Below, one piece after another: positions 1 to 11,799 of a stretch of DNA of 64,000 bases. Position numbers and translations under genes: made by a program. Origin of the DNA: Trochalopteron elliotii (taxonomy: Eukaryota; Chordata; Aves; Passeriformes; Leiothrichidae); assembly GCA_024734555.1 (NCBI GenBank), contig JANPWX010019815.1, positions 1,504,359 through 1,568,358 of the forward strand, written 5' to 3'. Within the stretch, counting starts at the first letter, position 1, and each line of letters starts with the position of its first letter. The notes beneath the pieces were generated by a model. It was not told the origin of the DNA, did not search any database, and saw only the letters and a list, made by a program, of their open reading frames with translations.

Positions 1-3000
1 GAATAGAAAACAATCACTCACTGTATAGTGAGAATTTATATCCTGCAAAAAAGTATACATTATTAAAATGGACTGACATAGGGGTCACTGAGCAATTTTA
101 GTAGCCTACAGATCATTACGTTTATTACTCAATTTTTTTTCCTTTTATGCAAGAAAAACTCACAGTGAGTTCAGTAAGAGTTTTTCTTATTTAAGGAGTA
201 CAGAACTGAGTACTTAGTTGAGAACGAAAGCAACATTAATGACTTCCATATGTTATTGCATAAACCTCATTCATATGTTTTTGATTTTAAATATTATAAA
301 ACAGAAAACAAAAATATTCTGTGTAACTTTTGGTGAGAAGCAGAAATGCTCTAAAGATCACGGATGAGAACAATTGGATTTTAGTTAGATGTGCAGTAAT
401 TGTTTGAACCCTGGAAATAATTTCTACAATATAGTCTCTTGTTCTTTTTGTTCAGTCTATCTGTCTTACATACTGTTTCCATTCTCTTGTCTTCGCCGTC
501 ATTATTTCCAAAAGCCCTGTGGGGATATTATGTCAGCACTTCTTGACCTCATGTGGTGAAGTTGTCAATGTTGAATTAAGCATTTTTTTTAATAGAACCG
601 TATCAATCTGATACACAGATCTTCCCTACAACACCCTTGATCATGTAGTGAGGTGAAAATAAATACAAGTGCTGTAACTGAACTGCAGAGAGAATGTGGG
701 AGCTTACAAACAAATTTAAACTTCTTCATATGACTCAACATATGAATACTGTTCAGCTCCTATTTTTATGCAGAAATCCTTAAGCAGAGACAAAGATAAG
801 GAATTGCAAACACAGCAAGACTAAAATTCAAAAGAAAATAAAGCACGTTGCCACTGAATCTGTAAATAATGTTTGCAGCATCCTTAGGTACTGAAAACAG
901 TAAACTTTTTTTGCTATTTTTTTTAAATAAAACCCATACCAGATTATAATATAAACTACTCCTGTAAGGACAGTTCTCTAAAGTGGACTTCTACTTTGAT
1001 CTTGGTATCCAGAATTTGAAATTACATGCATTCTGTAGCTCAAATTTCTCTTCATGGCCATTATTTGGGTTCCTCTGCCAGATAGCTGTAGCCAGACAGC
1101 ATGAAAACAGCTGCAATTTTTGTATTTACTGTATTCAAAATTTGGCTTGTAATTTACCTGGATGTGAACCATGTAAAAATAGTGTAAGCCTTAGATCATA
1201 ATACAATCAGTTCATCTTTTTCTTCACATTTATTTAATGAACTGTGCTGTTTTATTCTGTTACTGACAGAGTGAGGAAGAAAGCATGAATATTTTAGTCT
1301 TCTAATGAGCTGTGTTCATACCAGACTAGCATTTTTCAAGCAAACATGCTGTGGCTGGAGATTTAGGTCAGTAGGTCAGGAATTACTCTTTTTAGGGAAA
1401 AAAGGCTGACATTGACTGACAAGGCTGTAAAATTTAGTAACACACATTGAGGCACATGTATAAAACCTGCAAACAGTGCGAGCTGAGATGAAATAAAAGG
1501 ACCAAGGAAGTGGAAACATCTCCAGTCCTCTTTCTTTTTATTGCAACATTTTAAAGCTCATTGAGGAAGATGAGTCAGTAGGATGAGAGGAATAAGAAAT
1601 CATCATTTCATAATTTTATATTCATATTAGAAGCAGATATAAAACATATAAATATATATTATATAATATAAATGTTTATATAATTGAAAATAGAAAAAAA
1701 ATCCTCAAAACATGTAACCCAGTAAGAAGAATTTCTCATTGAAATGTTGTTGTCTTAATGTTGACAGTAAGTGAACATGGCATTCAAAATTAATGGCTCA
1801 TCTAAAGTTCCCAGAAAACCAGACCAGTGGCTTGTGTCTGATCCAGAAGTGAGAAGTCCCTACAGACTCTAGAGGTACTCTGTTGGCTGACTTTCTACAA
1901 GTTTTTGCTTTCTAGGTAGGCATCCGAATTCAGTGTAAACCTCTGAGTTTTTAATAGGAATTTGGTACTGTTGGCTCCACCTAAAAGTGGCAGTAGTTGG
2001 TTACCATATAACTATTTGAAAAAATGTGTATGCTCATCCTCATCCTGCCTGCAATGATGTAATTAGAAAATTAAAGGGAAGCATTGTATACAATTACTTT
2101 CATGGGTTACACTGCAGGACTATATTAAACATATAATCTGTTATTGTATTATTAGTGCAAATTACTGTGAGGCTTTTCTAACACTAGATAAAATGGTAAC
2201 AAAAATCAACTATTAAGTAGATAACTTGGATCAATATGTTTTAAAAAAATTACTGTCCAGCCACTATCTCCCAAACCCTCAGCATTTGTTTTCCTTTTGC
2301 TGGGAGAACATTAATCACATTGTGTCAAAGACTTAAGAGATGTCACTTTGACAAGAAGGATTTAGTTAAAGAGTGCACACTGTTAACAGAGGTAGTAGTA
2401 ATAGAATAAGGAGTGTAATATATACACTTGGTCTGGCTTCCAGCTGTTTGGCCTCACAGTTATTACGTGCACTGTGAAATAAATAAACATACACACTGTG
2501 TATGTGTGTATACCCTTTTTATTCAGTAGAATGAACTTACGATTACGTCATGACTTTTTCCATCTTTGCATCCAGATTTCACGTAGACAAAAAATGGCAA
2601 AAAATGTCATTTCAGAAAAAAGTTCTTTTTGGGAGAATGGCCACTGCGGAGTTTGGGTTTAACCAGTGAGCCAGAGCACAGACAATAGCTGTCTGGGTTT
2701 CTCTGTGTTATTCTGTCACTGGTATTTCTGCATTCATCTTGCAGCACTACACTTGACTTCATCCTCCTATCTGAGGTGAAGTCGTTCACCACCACTATCT
2801 TCTTTTAATCACTAACATTGTAATTTTTGGTTCTGTCTTGCTGTTAATAGTTTTCTTGGTGGGCTTTCTGCAATAGTCTTGTTACACTGCCAAAAGTTAT
2901 TTTCTCAGTTAATGTAATTTAATCCATGTCTTAGCTGTTAATTCACATTGTATTGTAAGAAAAAGAAAAGTACATTGATGAGCCTGAGTCTCAGTCTGGA

Positions 3001-6000
3001 AAAGAACAAATGCAGTCCCAAGCTTGCAGGTAGCTACTTTGAAGATAAATAACAAGAGAGGATGACAACAGAACTCTATAGAAGCTTAAGGTTTTATTCA
3101 CATGGGACTAATCATGGGATTGGGATCCAAAAATTATGTGGCTTTTGTCCTTACAGATGATCTGAAAAATATCTCGTCTTAGTCCAGATTCTCCTATTTT
3201 AGTTACTTGTGAAAGTCATATCTATATCACAATGCATGTGGGCACTCCAAAGGCTAAATTATATTTTATAAGTGGGCTCACTTGTATAAAGTGCTAGAAT
3301 GACTTGCCAAAGACCACAGAGGAAGCTTGAGGCAGAAAAAGAACAGAATGTGCATTTCCTACAGCCTTGCCCAGTCCTTGAACCACTGGTTCAGCCTTCT
3401 GCTTCATTGTTACTGTCATCACCATGACTCACAAGTTGTCCAATCTGCAGTGAAGCTTGGATGTTTTAGGAATTAGAGCTGGCTAAGTTTTCTTTGTAGA
3501 AGAAAAACTTGAAGTATTGAAATTAAGTTGCAAATAAGCAGCTTTAGTCAGCTGCCAACACCTCTTGTATTCATCAATTATTACTAATTATTCAACTGAA
3601 CCTCCTTAAAAGGATTTTTCTGAGAAAGCCAAGATATTTGTAAGATATTTGTAATATATAATTTTTCTATAACATACTACATCCTGCAGTGTGTGCTCTA
3701 CTATGAAAAACTGTGTTGAGAAAAAAGAAAAATTCCCCATCTAGAACAACACATAAAATCAGTGGGGGAAAAATAATTGCTGATATTGGGGAAGGGCATC
3801 CTTTCACTGTAAAATTTTTAAATGTGAATGGACCATCTCACCCATTTTTCATGGGTAAAAAGTGTTAAACTCTTTTAGATATTAAGAAATATAAAAGCAT
3901 GGCGGTGCTCTGTTAGGAATTCTGAGAAAAAACCAAAATGACAATGTTTAATAAATAATTCCATAAGACTAAAATTTGCATCTTTCAGGGATTTAGCTTC
4001 TTTCTTGTCTTTTAGCTAGATCAAAACAAATTAAACCAGTAAACGCAATTTATGCTGAAGAAATCTCTTCTAACAGTCATGACATAGGAGCTTCTGTTGT
4101 GAGCAGAAGCATTTTTGTCCTATTTTTTAAATATCTAACATGATTTTCTTTACAGAATAATTTTCTTAAAATAATATGTTTTTTGTATCTTAGAATTGCT
4201 GTATTTTAAGGGTTTTTTGCTTATCACTAAAGCTTACCTCACTTGTTGGCACTTTTCTTCTCAGTGGAAAACTTGACATGCACATTTATTGCACTTCACA
4301 GTTTTTTGTATTTCAGCTGTCACTAAGGTCTCCTTACACAAGTGCAGAAGTATGCAACAATGAGAAATAATGGCATGAAAACACTTAGACAAACATTTCT
4401 AATGCTGCAAGGGAGTTTGATCTGGCGTGATAGATCTGGCATACAGGTTCAAGTCATGGGGGTAAATTGGATTCCTTATTTTTTTCCAAACTCCTTTCCC
4501 TTCTTCTCAGTGATACCATGAAACAAAATCTACTACCAAGCTAAAACATTATGTCACTTGTGTCACTGAATTTATGTCATCTATATTCCAGGAACTGCTG
4601 CAACTATGAAAGAAGCTGCTCCTATTTTGTGAGACGAAACTTCATTAATATTTTAAAGAATGATGCAAATAAGGTAATTAGTTTTAAAAATAATTTCAAA
4701 TTTTTTTAGTTTACTAAAAACGCATCTTGGGCTTCTGGCCAAGATAGATCTGTTGGATATTTTTGAAGTGGCTACAAGTTACAGTAATTTTCCACATCCT
4801 CATTAAAAGCTCAGGTCTAGGGGTAAGAAAAGTGCCACTTTACTGAATGGGAAAACAGATAAGACTGCCTTTGCCGTTTTCTTTGGGGGAAAAATCAAGG
4901 TCACTCACTTTATCAGCTGTGACAAATAGAGTTGGGGCTGAACTTGGGCTAAAATGGATTTCAGCTGCACGTTGCCTGATTGCAGCTAGTGCAGAGGCCG
5001 CCAGGCACCAAGTGAAATGATTTTCTATCTGCTCTTATCTCCTTTTCCACTTTCTAGAACAAAGGCAAGCAAAGTATCTTTAAGCTGCTTAATTTTATCT
5101 GCCTGACGAGAAAGAACCAGAAGTATTAGAAGTTAGAAATACTTGAAAAAGTGGGTTAGGAACTACTATCCTGTGCTTTTAATTTACTGTCCCTTATTTC
5201 ATCCCAGACACTAACAGTAATTTTGTGAGTGGGCTTAGGCATATGTTAGCAAGTCAGAATAGTATGAACAGGAAATTTATGAACAAATCTGAATTAAAAA
5301 TTTAGAGGCATACCTCTGTTGCTCTGTCTCCTGGGAAAACACTTCTGCAGTGCATAAATCTCCTTAGATGTGAGGCACAGTTCTACAGAGGGCTCTGCTA
5401 CCTTCCATGTTCCCCTCATTCAATGTAAAGATCACAGCTATTGCCTTACATTCTTTCTTCTTCAAGAGGAAGATAATGAACTTCCCCATGGTAAAATATA
5501 CAGATGTGAAGGGTCAGACAAAATGGTAGATGGATGAGTGAAGAGCTGAAGTCTAAGATGAAACAGCCTTTTAATATATATATAAATATTCATGTGTCAT
5601 TAACCAAAAAACAAAGTACAGTGACTTTTTTGTGATTTTACCACAGTGTTATACTCGATTCCTCTTTTATGCAAAAACCTATTCTACAAAGAAGTTATTT
5701 TCCAAAAATTGACACAAGCATCTAGACAGATAGACCCTCAGAGAAGTGCAGTACTGACTCCAGCAGGATTTGTATGCATAAACACTGTTCTGGAGCTGAG
5801 ATATAGTATTTAGCACTGGAATGGTTAAGGATATACTCGCAGATATAAGGAATGTCTTGCAGTTGAAGCTGCCTAAATATGCTTGAATTATTAGTGGGTT
5901 AGCACAGAAAGCAGGAGGGGTTACTAAAGCATTTCTTACCCTGTTCGAGTTGTTTATCAAGTTCAGCCAAAGTTAAATGTTATGCTCAATACACTTCAAG

Positions 6001-7600
6001 TTTTATAGGTGGTATGGGGATAGATACATGTAGAACTCTGCTACTTTCTGCTTGTATTCAGCAATTGCTAACTCTCTTTTTGCTCATTATCTAAAGATGG
6101 TCTCCATGGGTCACAACTATTTGGGACACATACATTTAGCAACACCCCTATGTTAATATGGTTCTCCAGAGATCACAGCTGGGACACAACGTTTCTGTAG
6201 CTGTTTATGATTAGATTAAGACTGTTCTCTTTCCAACCTTTACTTCTTATGTCACTGTAGAATCATGAAGCCTGCTTCATGTGTGCCCACTTAAATTCTG
6301 GAAACATCTCAAAGAGATTATGATTTCTTGTAGTTTTCTTCCTTTTTTGTATGTGTTGTTTGTTCTAATTTGGATTTTTAATATTTATTTTTAATTACTC
6401 CTGCTTTCATTTAAACAATTTTACTGTAAAGATTTTTAAATCACTCCTATTCCTGGAGGAATTACAAAACAATATGCTCACATCCCCCTTCTCTTGTTTT
6501 CTTATTGTGAAAAAGAGAAGTGTGTTCAACACTGCGTTTATACTAGATGGTACCATTTGCTTAAAGCTGCCATCCAAGTTCCTTGCATAACAAGTGTTTA
6601 ACCCAGTTCAGATGAAATCTGCTCTGCAACTGTAAACTTACTAAGTACTGCATGTGCCCTGAATCCACTTAGGTTAACTGATAAAAAGCATAAGGCATAC
6701 CAGACAAACATCTTTACCCAAAAAAGGGTGCACTGTCGGAGGAGTCTGCAGTGGAAGACTCTAATTTCCTGCACTGACATTGCTAGATTTCAAAAAGGAT
6801 GCCTGATGCCTGAAAGTCAGCTTCCAGGCCAGAACAGATAGAGATTTGGAGTCCAGAAAACCTCAGCTTCCCTTCACAGGAGAGAACTTCTTGTGAGTTT
6901 TGGTTCTTGACTTGCTGTGTCTAGATTTGACCCTCCTGTCCAATGTGCATAGTTGTAAATGTAAGCACAGTCTTTCCAACTGATCGTATTCCTCTGCTTC
7001 TGTAAGTGGTACACTATTTTCTCTCTGTTAAACTGTTTCTTGTTCCTTTTTGCAGTATTCCTCATGGCTGAAGCCAAAAGGCAAAGCCCTTGTCTTGTGA
7101 TTGGCAGTGCAACCAGTTTTCTGTCTACTGGTTAGACAGGGTACACCTATGTATCTGTAAAGGTGTACACATGTTGTGTACTGAGTGAAGAAATATACTG
7201 AGTGCTTTCACGTGGGGGTCATCTATGCATTCTGGTAAGAGGACAAATCATATGTAAGGCTATCAGAAAGTTCTCTGGTACTAAGTGAAGTGACAATATT
7301 TTCTATTTAGTAAAGAAAGCAATCTTGAATTAATATTGTTTAAACACATTTAGTACTTGCAAGGGTTCTTAGGTGAAGCTTTTGGTTTCATTCTATTTAG
7401 TACTGTCCTTCTTAGATTCTTCAAAAAATCAGTTAATTAGTGGTTTTGCTTTCCTGGAAAAACCTGGAGAAAAGCAGTGATGTTGTGACGCCTGTCATAT
7501 TGCGAAAGACTCTCAGAATACCACATGTGGAAAACTGGCTGTGGTTTAACAGCTACACATTCAAGGTAGTTACCTTGCAAAAGCATTGTGATTGTATCTT
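1..7600. other. Non-coding AT-rich DNA, no gene seen
   Basis: No frame here has more than 93 codons, and none has the composition or motifs of a real protein. I see no CR1 or LTR match. Small items only: an AT-rich patch at about 1640-1690, a directly repeated AGATATTTGTA near 3632-3655, and one ATTACGTCAT site (CREB/ATF-type) at 2542-2551. The stretch could be intergenic or intronic. Confidence 0.75.
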
Positions 7601-7830
7601 CTGTTCCCCATATATTGAGCTCTGGAGTCAGTGGAGCACTCGAGCCAGCAAAGCCAGCTGTTTGGGGTGCAATGCTCCTGGCATGGAGAGCAGCCTGACA
7701 TCCCGCACCCATACGGCACGGACCAGATCAATGGCCCCCAGCTGTTGCATGAGGTTCATAAACAACAGAAGAAAGGCTGAGTTGCTCTCCAGCTCTTCGT
7801 GTCTTCTGTTTTTATCACCCAGCTGTGAGT
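7601..7830. other. GC-richer, exon-like pocket of unknown identity
   Basis: This pocket is clearly richer in G+C and CpG (about five CpGs in 200 bases) than the DNA on either side. One plus-strand frame is open from 7619 to 7777 (53 codons), between TGA at 7616 and TGA at 7778, and has no ATG. A different plus frame is open from 7440 to 7853, and the minus strand is also open across the core. A polypyrimidine stretch ending in AG precedes 7620, and a GTGAGTAC donor-like sequence lies near 7825, but no single frame joins the two convincingly. I do not recognise a protein family. It may be an isolated exon, a decayed retrocopy, a conserved regulatory element or chance. Confidence 0.3.
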
Positions 7831-9224
7831 ACTCATGCAGACAGTTTTATTGATGTAGAGTTAGTACTGTTTTTGTAGGACAAAGCTCTTAGCATGTCAC
7901 AGCCTCCTAATGGGTGATACTTCACATTTAAGGATTTTGGTCAAATTCCTTTCTGTGTTCCTCCCTTCTTTCCTTCCTGCTAGTCCATCTTTATGTTTAT
8001 AACATCCATGTTTGAAGAAAAAATAAATTATGACGTAATTGCTGAAAACTTGCTTACTTTTAAGGTTTGGTACAGTCATTGCAAGAAAGTACATGTAATG
8101 TATATAATGATCTAATTTGTAATGACATGCATTTATTTTATAATTTTTGCATGGTGTTGATATTTCCTGTGTAGTGGATGGACACATATGATACATATAC
8201 AGTATATGGCATATGGCAGCATTACACTGAAGGCTTTCTGACACTTTAGCTGCCAGTTGATTCTTTAAGTAATTAAAAAAGACACTCTTCATCCTATCCG
8301 TTCTTCTACATATTGGGACAGCAAGTGTGCAAACAGTCATAAATATTAAATCACTAAAATGGTGTAGTATGTATTTCTTTGACGAAGAAACTCACTCCAA
8401 AAATTATGGTTAAAAAGTACTTAAAATTTAATCCAATGTAAGGTAGTGATAATTTCACAGCTGAGCTTTGTATGTGTTGAGTTTGTTCATGATTTTTGTT
8501 GGTTTTTCACTGGTCTTCTTTTGATATAATTTTTATTTTGTTCTTCAGTACTGCCATTTTCTCAGCTGGCTTATTTCTGAGTAGGGCCCTAAGGAGGGGG
8601 TTTGACATAGCAGCAAGAGGTACCCTAACAGCTGCTCCTGACATTTCACATGGTGGCCATAGCCTTCAGGATGGGATTTAAGATATGTAGCAAAAGTTCC
8701 GTATCTGTAACAGATTAAAAACCAAATCTTGATAACCCAGCAGGGCTACCAGATCACATGATCCTTACATTGCAGCATTTGTTTGTTCACGTTTCCTAAA
8801 ATCCTAACTACTGAATACCTGCGATTGAATGAAAATTTCAACTCAGAATATAAATTTCCAACCACCATTTTACCACTACCCATCTACTAACCTCCTTCAA
8901 TTTTCTCCAAGGTTTGAAACTCTGTAGGGTGTAAAAAAACCCTGTAACTTAAGAGCAATTTTTCAGAACCCTGCCTTAGCTGATAGAAAAATATTATTTA
9001 TTTTAGTTCATATTTTTAGACCTATTTCATGAATGTTTTTATAATCTTAGATTTTAAATACACTATAGAACTGAAAAAAGTATGTTCACACTGCACCTGG
9101 GCATTTAATCTACTTGATGGCTGTTCCATGAAAGGTTGAAGGACTCAAATCAGAGAGGGGTATAAGTGAGATTGTTTGCATCAGTATGATCAGTTCAGCA
9201 TTTTAAAACTAGGTGAGAAACAAG
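7831..9224. other. Non-coding DNA, no gene seen
   Basis: A minus-strand frame of 147 codons (7897-8340) is the longest in the window. Its translation is low-complexity, rich in Y, C, H and K, and matches no family I know, so I treat it as a chance opening in AT-rich DNA. A second ATTACGTCAT site, reading on the minus strand, sits at 8030-8039. Confidence 0.7.
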
Positions 9225-9307
9225 TGTCTTGGTTTGGTAAGACAGGTATCTGCCAGGGAAAGCTGGAGCTCCCTTTGGAATGGAGAATGTAAACCCCCTC
9301 CCTCCAA

Positions 9308-9313
9308 TTTATT
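9308..9313 (-). promoter_or_regulatory. Poly-A signal of the 9225-9952 LTR
   Basis: TTTATT on the plus strand reads AATAAA on the minus strand, about 80 bases before the presumed 3' end of the LTR. This supports minus orientation. An AATAAA also occurs on the plus strand near 9502, but it would leave an implausibly long U5, so I prefer the minus reading. Confidence 0.45.
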
Positions 9314-9737
9314 ATAATTTTGCAATTAGGGGCTTTCAGGCAAAGATGTGGGAATAACAGTTCTTTACTAGGAATATTAAAAATACAAATGTAGTAGTAC
9401 AAAAAAACCACAAGCAAAAAGGCAAAAAAATCCTAGAAACTCTGACAGAGTCAGAAATATAACCTGACACCCTGTTGGTCAGGGTGTTGGAAGCAGTCCA
9501 AATAAATCCTCCTGGAGTGGCAGGTGTGGTTCTGTTGGAGTAGAGATGATCCTGTAGAAGAGTCCAGTGGTGGCAAGATGGATCCCATCTTCCTCTGGAA
9601 TCCAGTGGAAAACAGGCTATCCTGCTGTGCTGAATTTCAGCTTTTATCTAGGTAGGAATGCTTGGCTCCTTCCACTGGGTGGAGCATCTCACAATGGGGT
9701 GATGTAATTTTATCAGTCATGCAGTGAGACTCAATGG

Positions 9738-9898
9738 CCCATTAACAGTAGATATCCCCCTGGAGGGAGGATGGGTTGTAGAAGAGATAAGGAACAGTGC
9801 CCCACCTGGTTTCAACAGCTGACCCATTAACAGAAGACACCTACCCCCTCCCCACCCCAGAGTTAAAAGAAAAAACACCTCTTCAACTGGTTTCAACA
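9738..9898 (-). repeat. Diverged tandem duplication in the LTR U3
   Basis: CCCATTAACAGTAGA (9738-9752) recurs as CCCATTAACAGAAGA (9823-9837), and TGGTTTCAACA (9807-9817) recurs at 9888-9898. Both pairs have an offset of 81-85 bases. The whole therefore looks like an ancient duplication of about 80 bases. With the LTR on the minus strand it falls in the distal U3, where retroviral enhancer duplications are commonly found. Confidence 0.6.
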
Positions 9899-9952
9899 AA
9901 TTGGGAATAGAATACATACTCTTGGTTATATATTGCAACCCAAAACAAGTCA

Positions 9953-11756
9953 TCACAATGACATTTTATATAATGAACTGAGAAACCTGATAATTTTAAC
10001 AGCTGCAATTTTATTCAGTTTAGTTCATAACATTTAATAAATCCTTTTAATATTGTCATAAGCATTGATTTGATATAGACTGGGGAAACAACTGGAGTTC
10101 TTTCAGACTCAGAGTTTGCATAATAGCTGTACTCCATACAGCACTTCACTCCATAGCTACTTTCACTAAAATAACATGCTTTAGAGGAAGTTTGTCCTAT
10201 CAATCTCCTAATGCCATCACTATTGCAGGTGCAGAACTTCAGAACTACAATGGGTATATTGACAGTAAATCTGCATAAAAATGTAGAATACACTCTAGAA
10301 CATCAAGGCCATCTTTGATAATTTAGAAATGCCTTGGTATGAATCTGGACTTCAAATTTCAAGGGAATTATTTATTATAGAAATAGTTGTTTTTATTTCC
10401 TTTCTTCTTATTTTCTCTTTTAATTTGTGCACAGTTTCTTTATGAGTCTTTATCAGATCAGAGAAGCTCTTTGATCTCCACGATTTACAGACTATGTGCC
10501 TGGTATTTGCCGATCAAGTCCTGGAGGTGGCAGTAAACTGGAAAACCTAAGGCTTAATTTTGTTTCTGTATCATTTCTTTGGGGAGAGGGAAGGAAGTGA
10601 TGAAGGGATTTTGCAAAGTTTAGAACAATTAGTTGAATTTGAATGTTGAATGCTAAATTACTGTAGCATTTGTCTTACTTGTCACATCCCAGAATGATTC
10701 TTGAATATTTTCAGTCTTACGGGTTGTTAAAGTTTGTTGCGTTTGTTGGCTATTTTTTTTCCTTTTTTTCTTTCCAGCAGAATTCCTCTTGAAAATTTTC
10801 TTTCTCTCTTTACATCTAATAATAAAAATATTTTGGAACTTCTTCACCTATCCAAAATCTTGCAAATTTGCTAACAGGTTTGCTATTTCCTTTCAGTTCT
10901 TCAGCTGACTGTAATTTAGTAATAACCTTAAAATCCCTGTGAAGGGATTTATCCTACAAAAGGATAGAAATCAGCTGCCACTTCTTACGTGACCCTATAG
11001 GTTTCAGAACAGGGCTCTGCTATTCCCCAAAACCCTGGTTAATTGTGAGGTTAGGGAAATGAAAACAGTAAAAAGCTATGTGAGAAAGAAAGACTATACC
11101 CAATTCCTTTTCTTTTCGTTCTTTTCTTTCTTTGTGTGTCATCCTTTTACTCTCTCTGTGATCCCTTTTCTAAAATGAAAAATGTATTACTATGATCAGA
11201 AAACTTCAGGTATATAGTACTTTAAAAATATTTTAATTCTACGGTTGAGTAAAGTTTTAGTAAAGAGGCTCTGATATTTGGTGTTATGAATTCTCCTCAT
11301 GAGTATCATGTAAAGCTGTGGAATCTTCTAAAAAACAGCATTCTAATCCGTAAGATAAATATTTTTTAGTTCTGTAAGCAATACTGTGAATGAGAACATA
11401 TGGCTGAAACAAATGGTAATAATACCCGTTTTTCACCAGGACATATCAGCATGAAATACGTGTTCTGTCATTTATAACAATAAAGGGATTTGTTTTATTA
11501 AAGAGTTGTTTATTCATACACGCTATGCAGCTGCTAATGTCAGTTTATCATTGTGATCTTGTTTTGTTCATAATGTGGCAGCTGGAGTTTTGCTCTCCGT
11601 GGGCTTCACAGAGGTCAAAAGAAGTCTTTCTTGTAATTTGAAAGGCTCTGTTCCTTAAAACAAGCTTGACATCTTTCAGAACATGGTCTACTTTGCTAAT
11701 ACCAGACTATTCTACACAGACATATATTTCAGATGAGTTTTTTTTAATATATATAT

Positions 11757-11760
<4 letters not shown>
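9953..11760. other. Non-coding DNA, no gene seen
   Basis: There is no recognisable gene or transposable element. Polypyrimidine tracts occur at about 10751-10810 and 11105-11136. Open frames are all shorter than 95 codons and unremarkable. Confidence 0.7.

Positions 11761-11796
<36 letters not shown>
11761..11796. repeat. (AT)n microsatellite
   Basis: This is an uninterrupted AT dinucleotide array of 36 bases (18 units). A T-run and a shorter TA array precede it (11739-11757). Such perfect AT arrays are usually polymorphic in length. Confidence 0.97.

Positions 11797-11799
<3 letters not shown>

Larger units (their letters stand above)
9225..9952 (-). mobile_element. Solo LTR of an avian endogenous retrovirus
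   Basis: The element begins TGTCTTGGTTTGG (9225) and ends CCAAAACAAGTCA (to 9952), which is near-complementary to the start, as expected for LTR termini. The body matches a repeat type I recall from passerine genomes (recognition from memory, no search). Minus orientation is favoured: on that strand a TATA-like AGATAAAAG lies at about 9641-9648, and AATAAA (TTTATT on plus) at 9308-9313 lies near the far end. There is no internal retroviral coding next to it, so it is solo. No target-site duplication is clear with these ends. If the element instead ended at CCCA (9942), a 7-base repeat AAACAAG would flank it (9218-9224 and 9943-9949). Assignment to a retrovirus class is left open. Confidence 0.75.

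Noticed and set aside
6230..6280. TTTCCAACCTTT near 6230 as a CR1 tail
   Set aside because: Only a short word matches. The GATGATCTC segment and octamers are missing.
7897..8340. Minus-strand frame of 147 codons, the longest in the window
   Set aside because: No recognisable domain. It is rich in Y, C, H and K as expected from AT-rich random sequence, and frames of this length are expected somewhere in 64 kb read on six frames.
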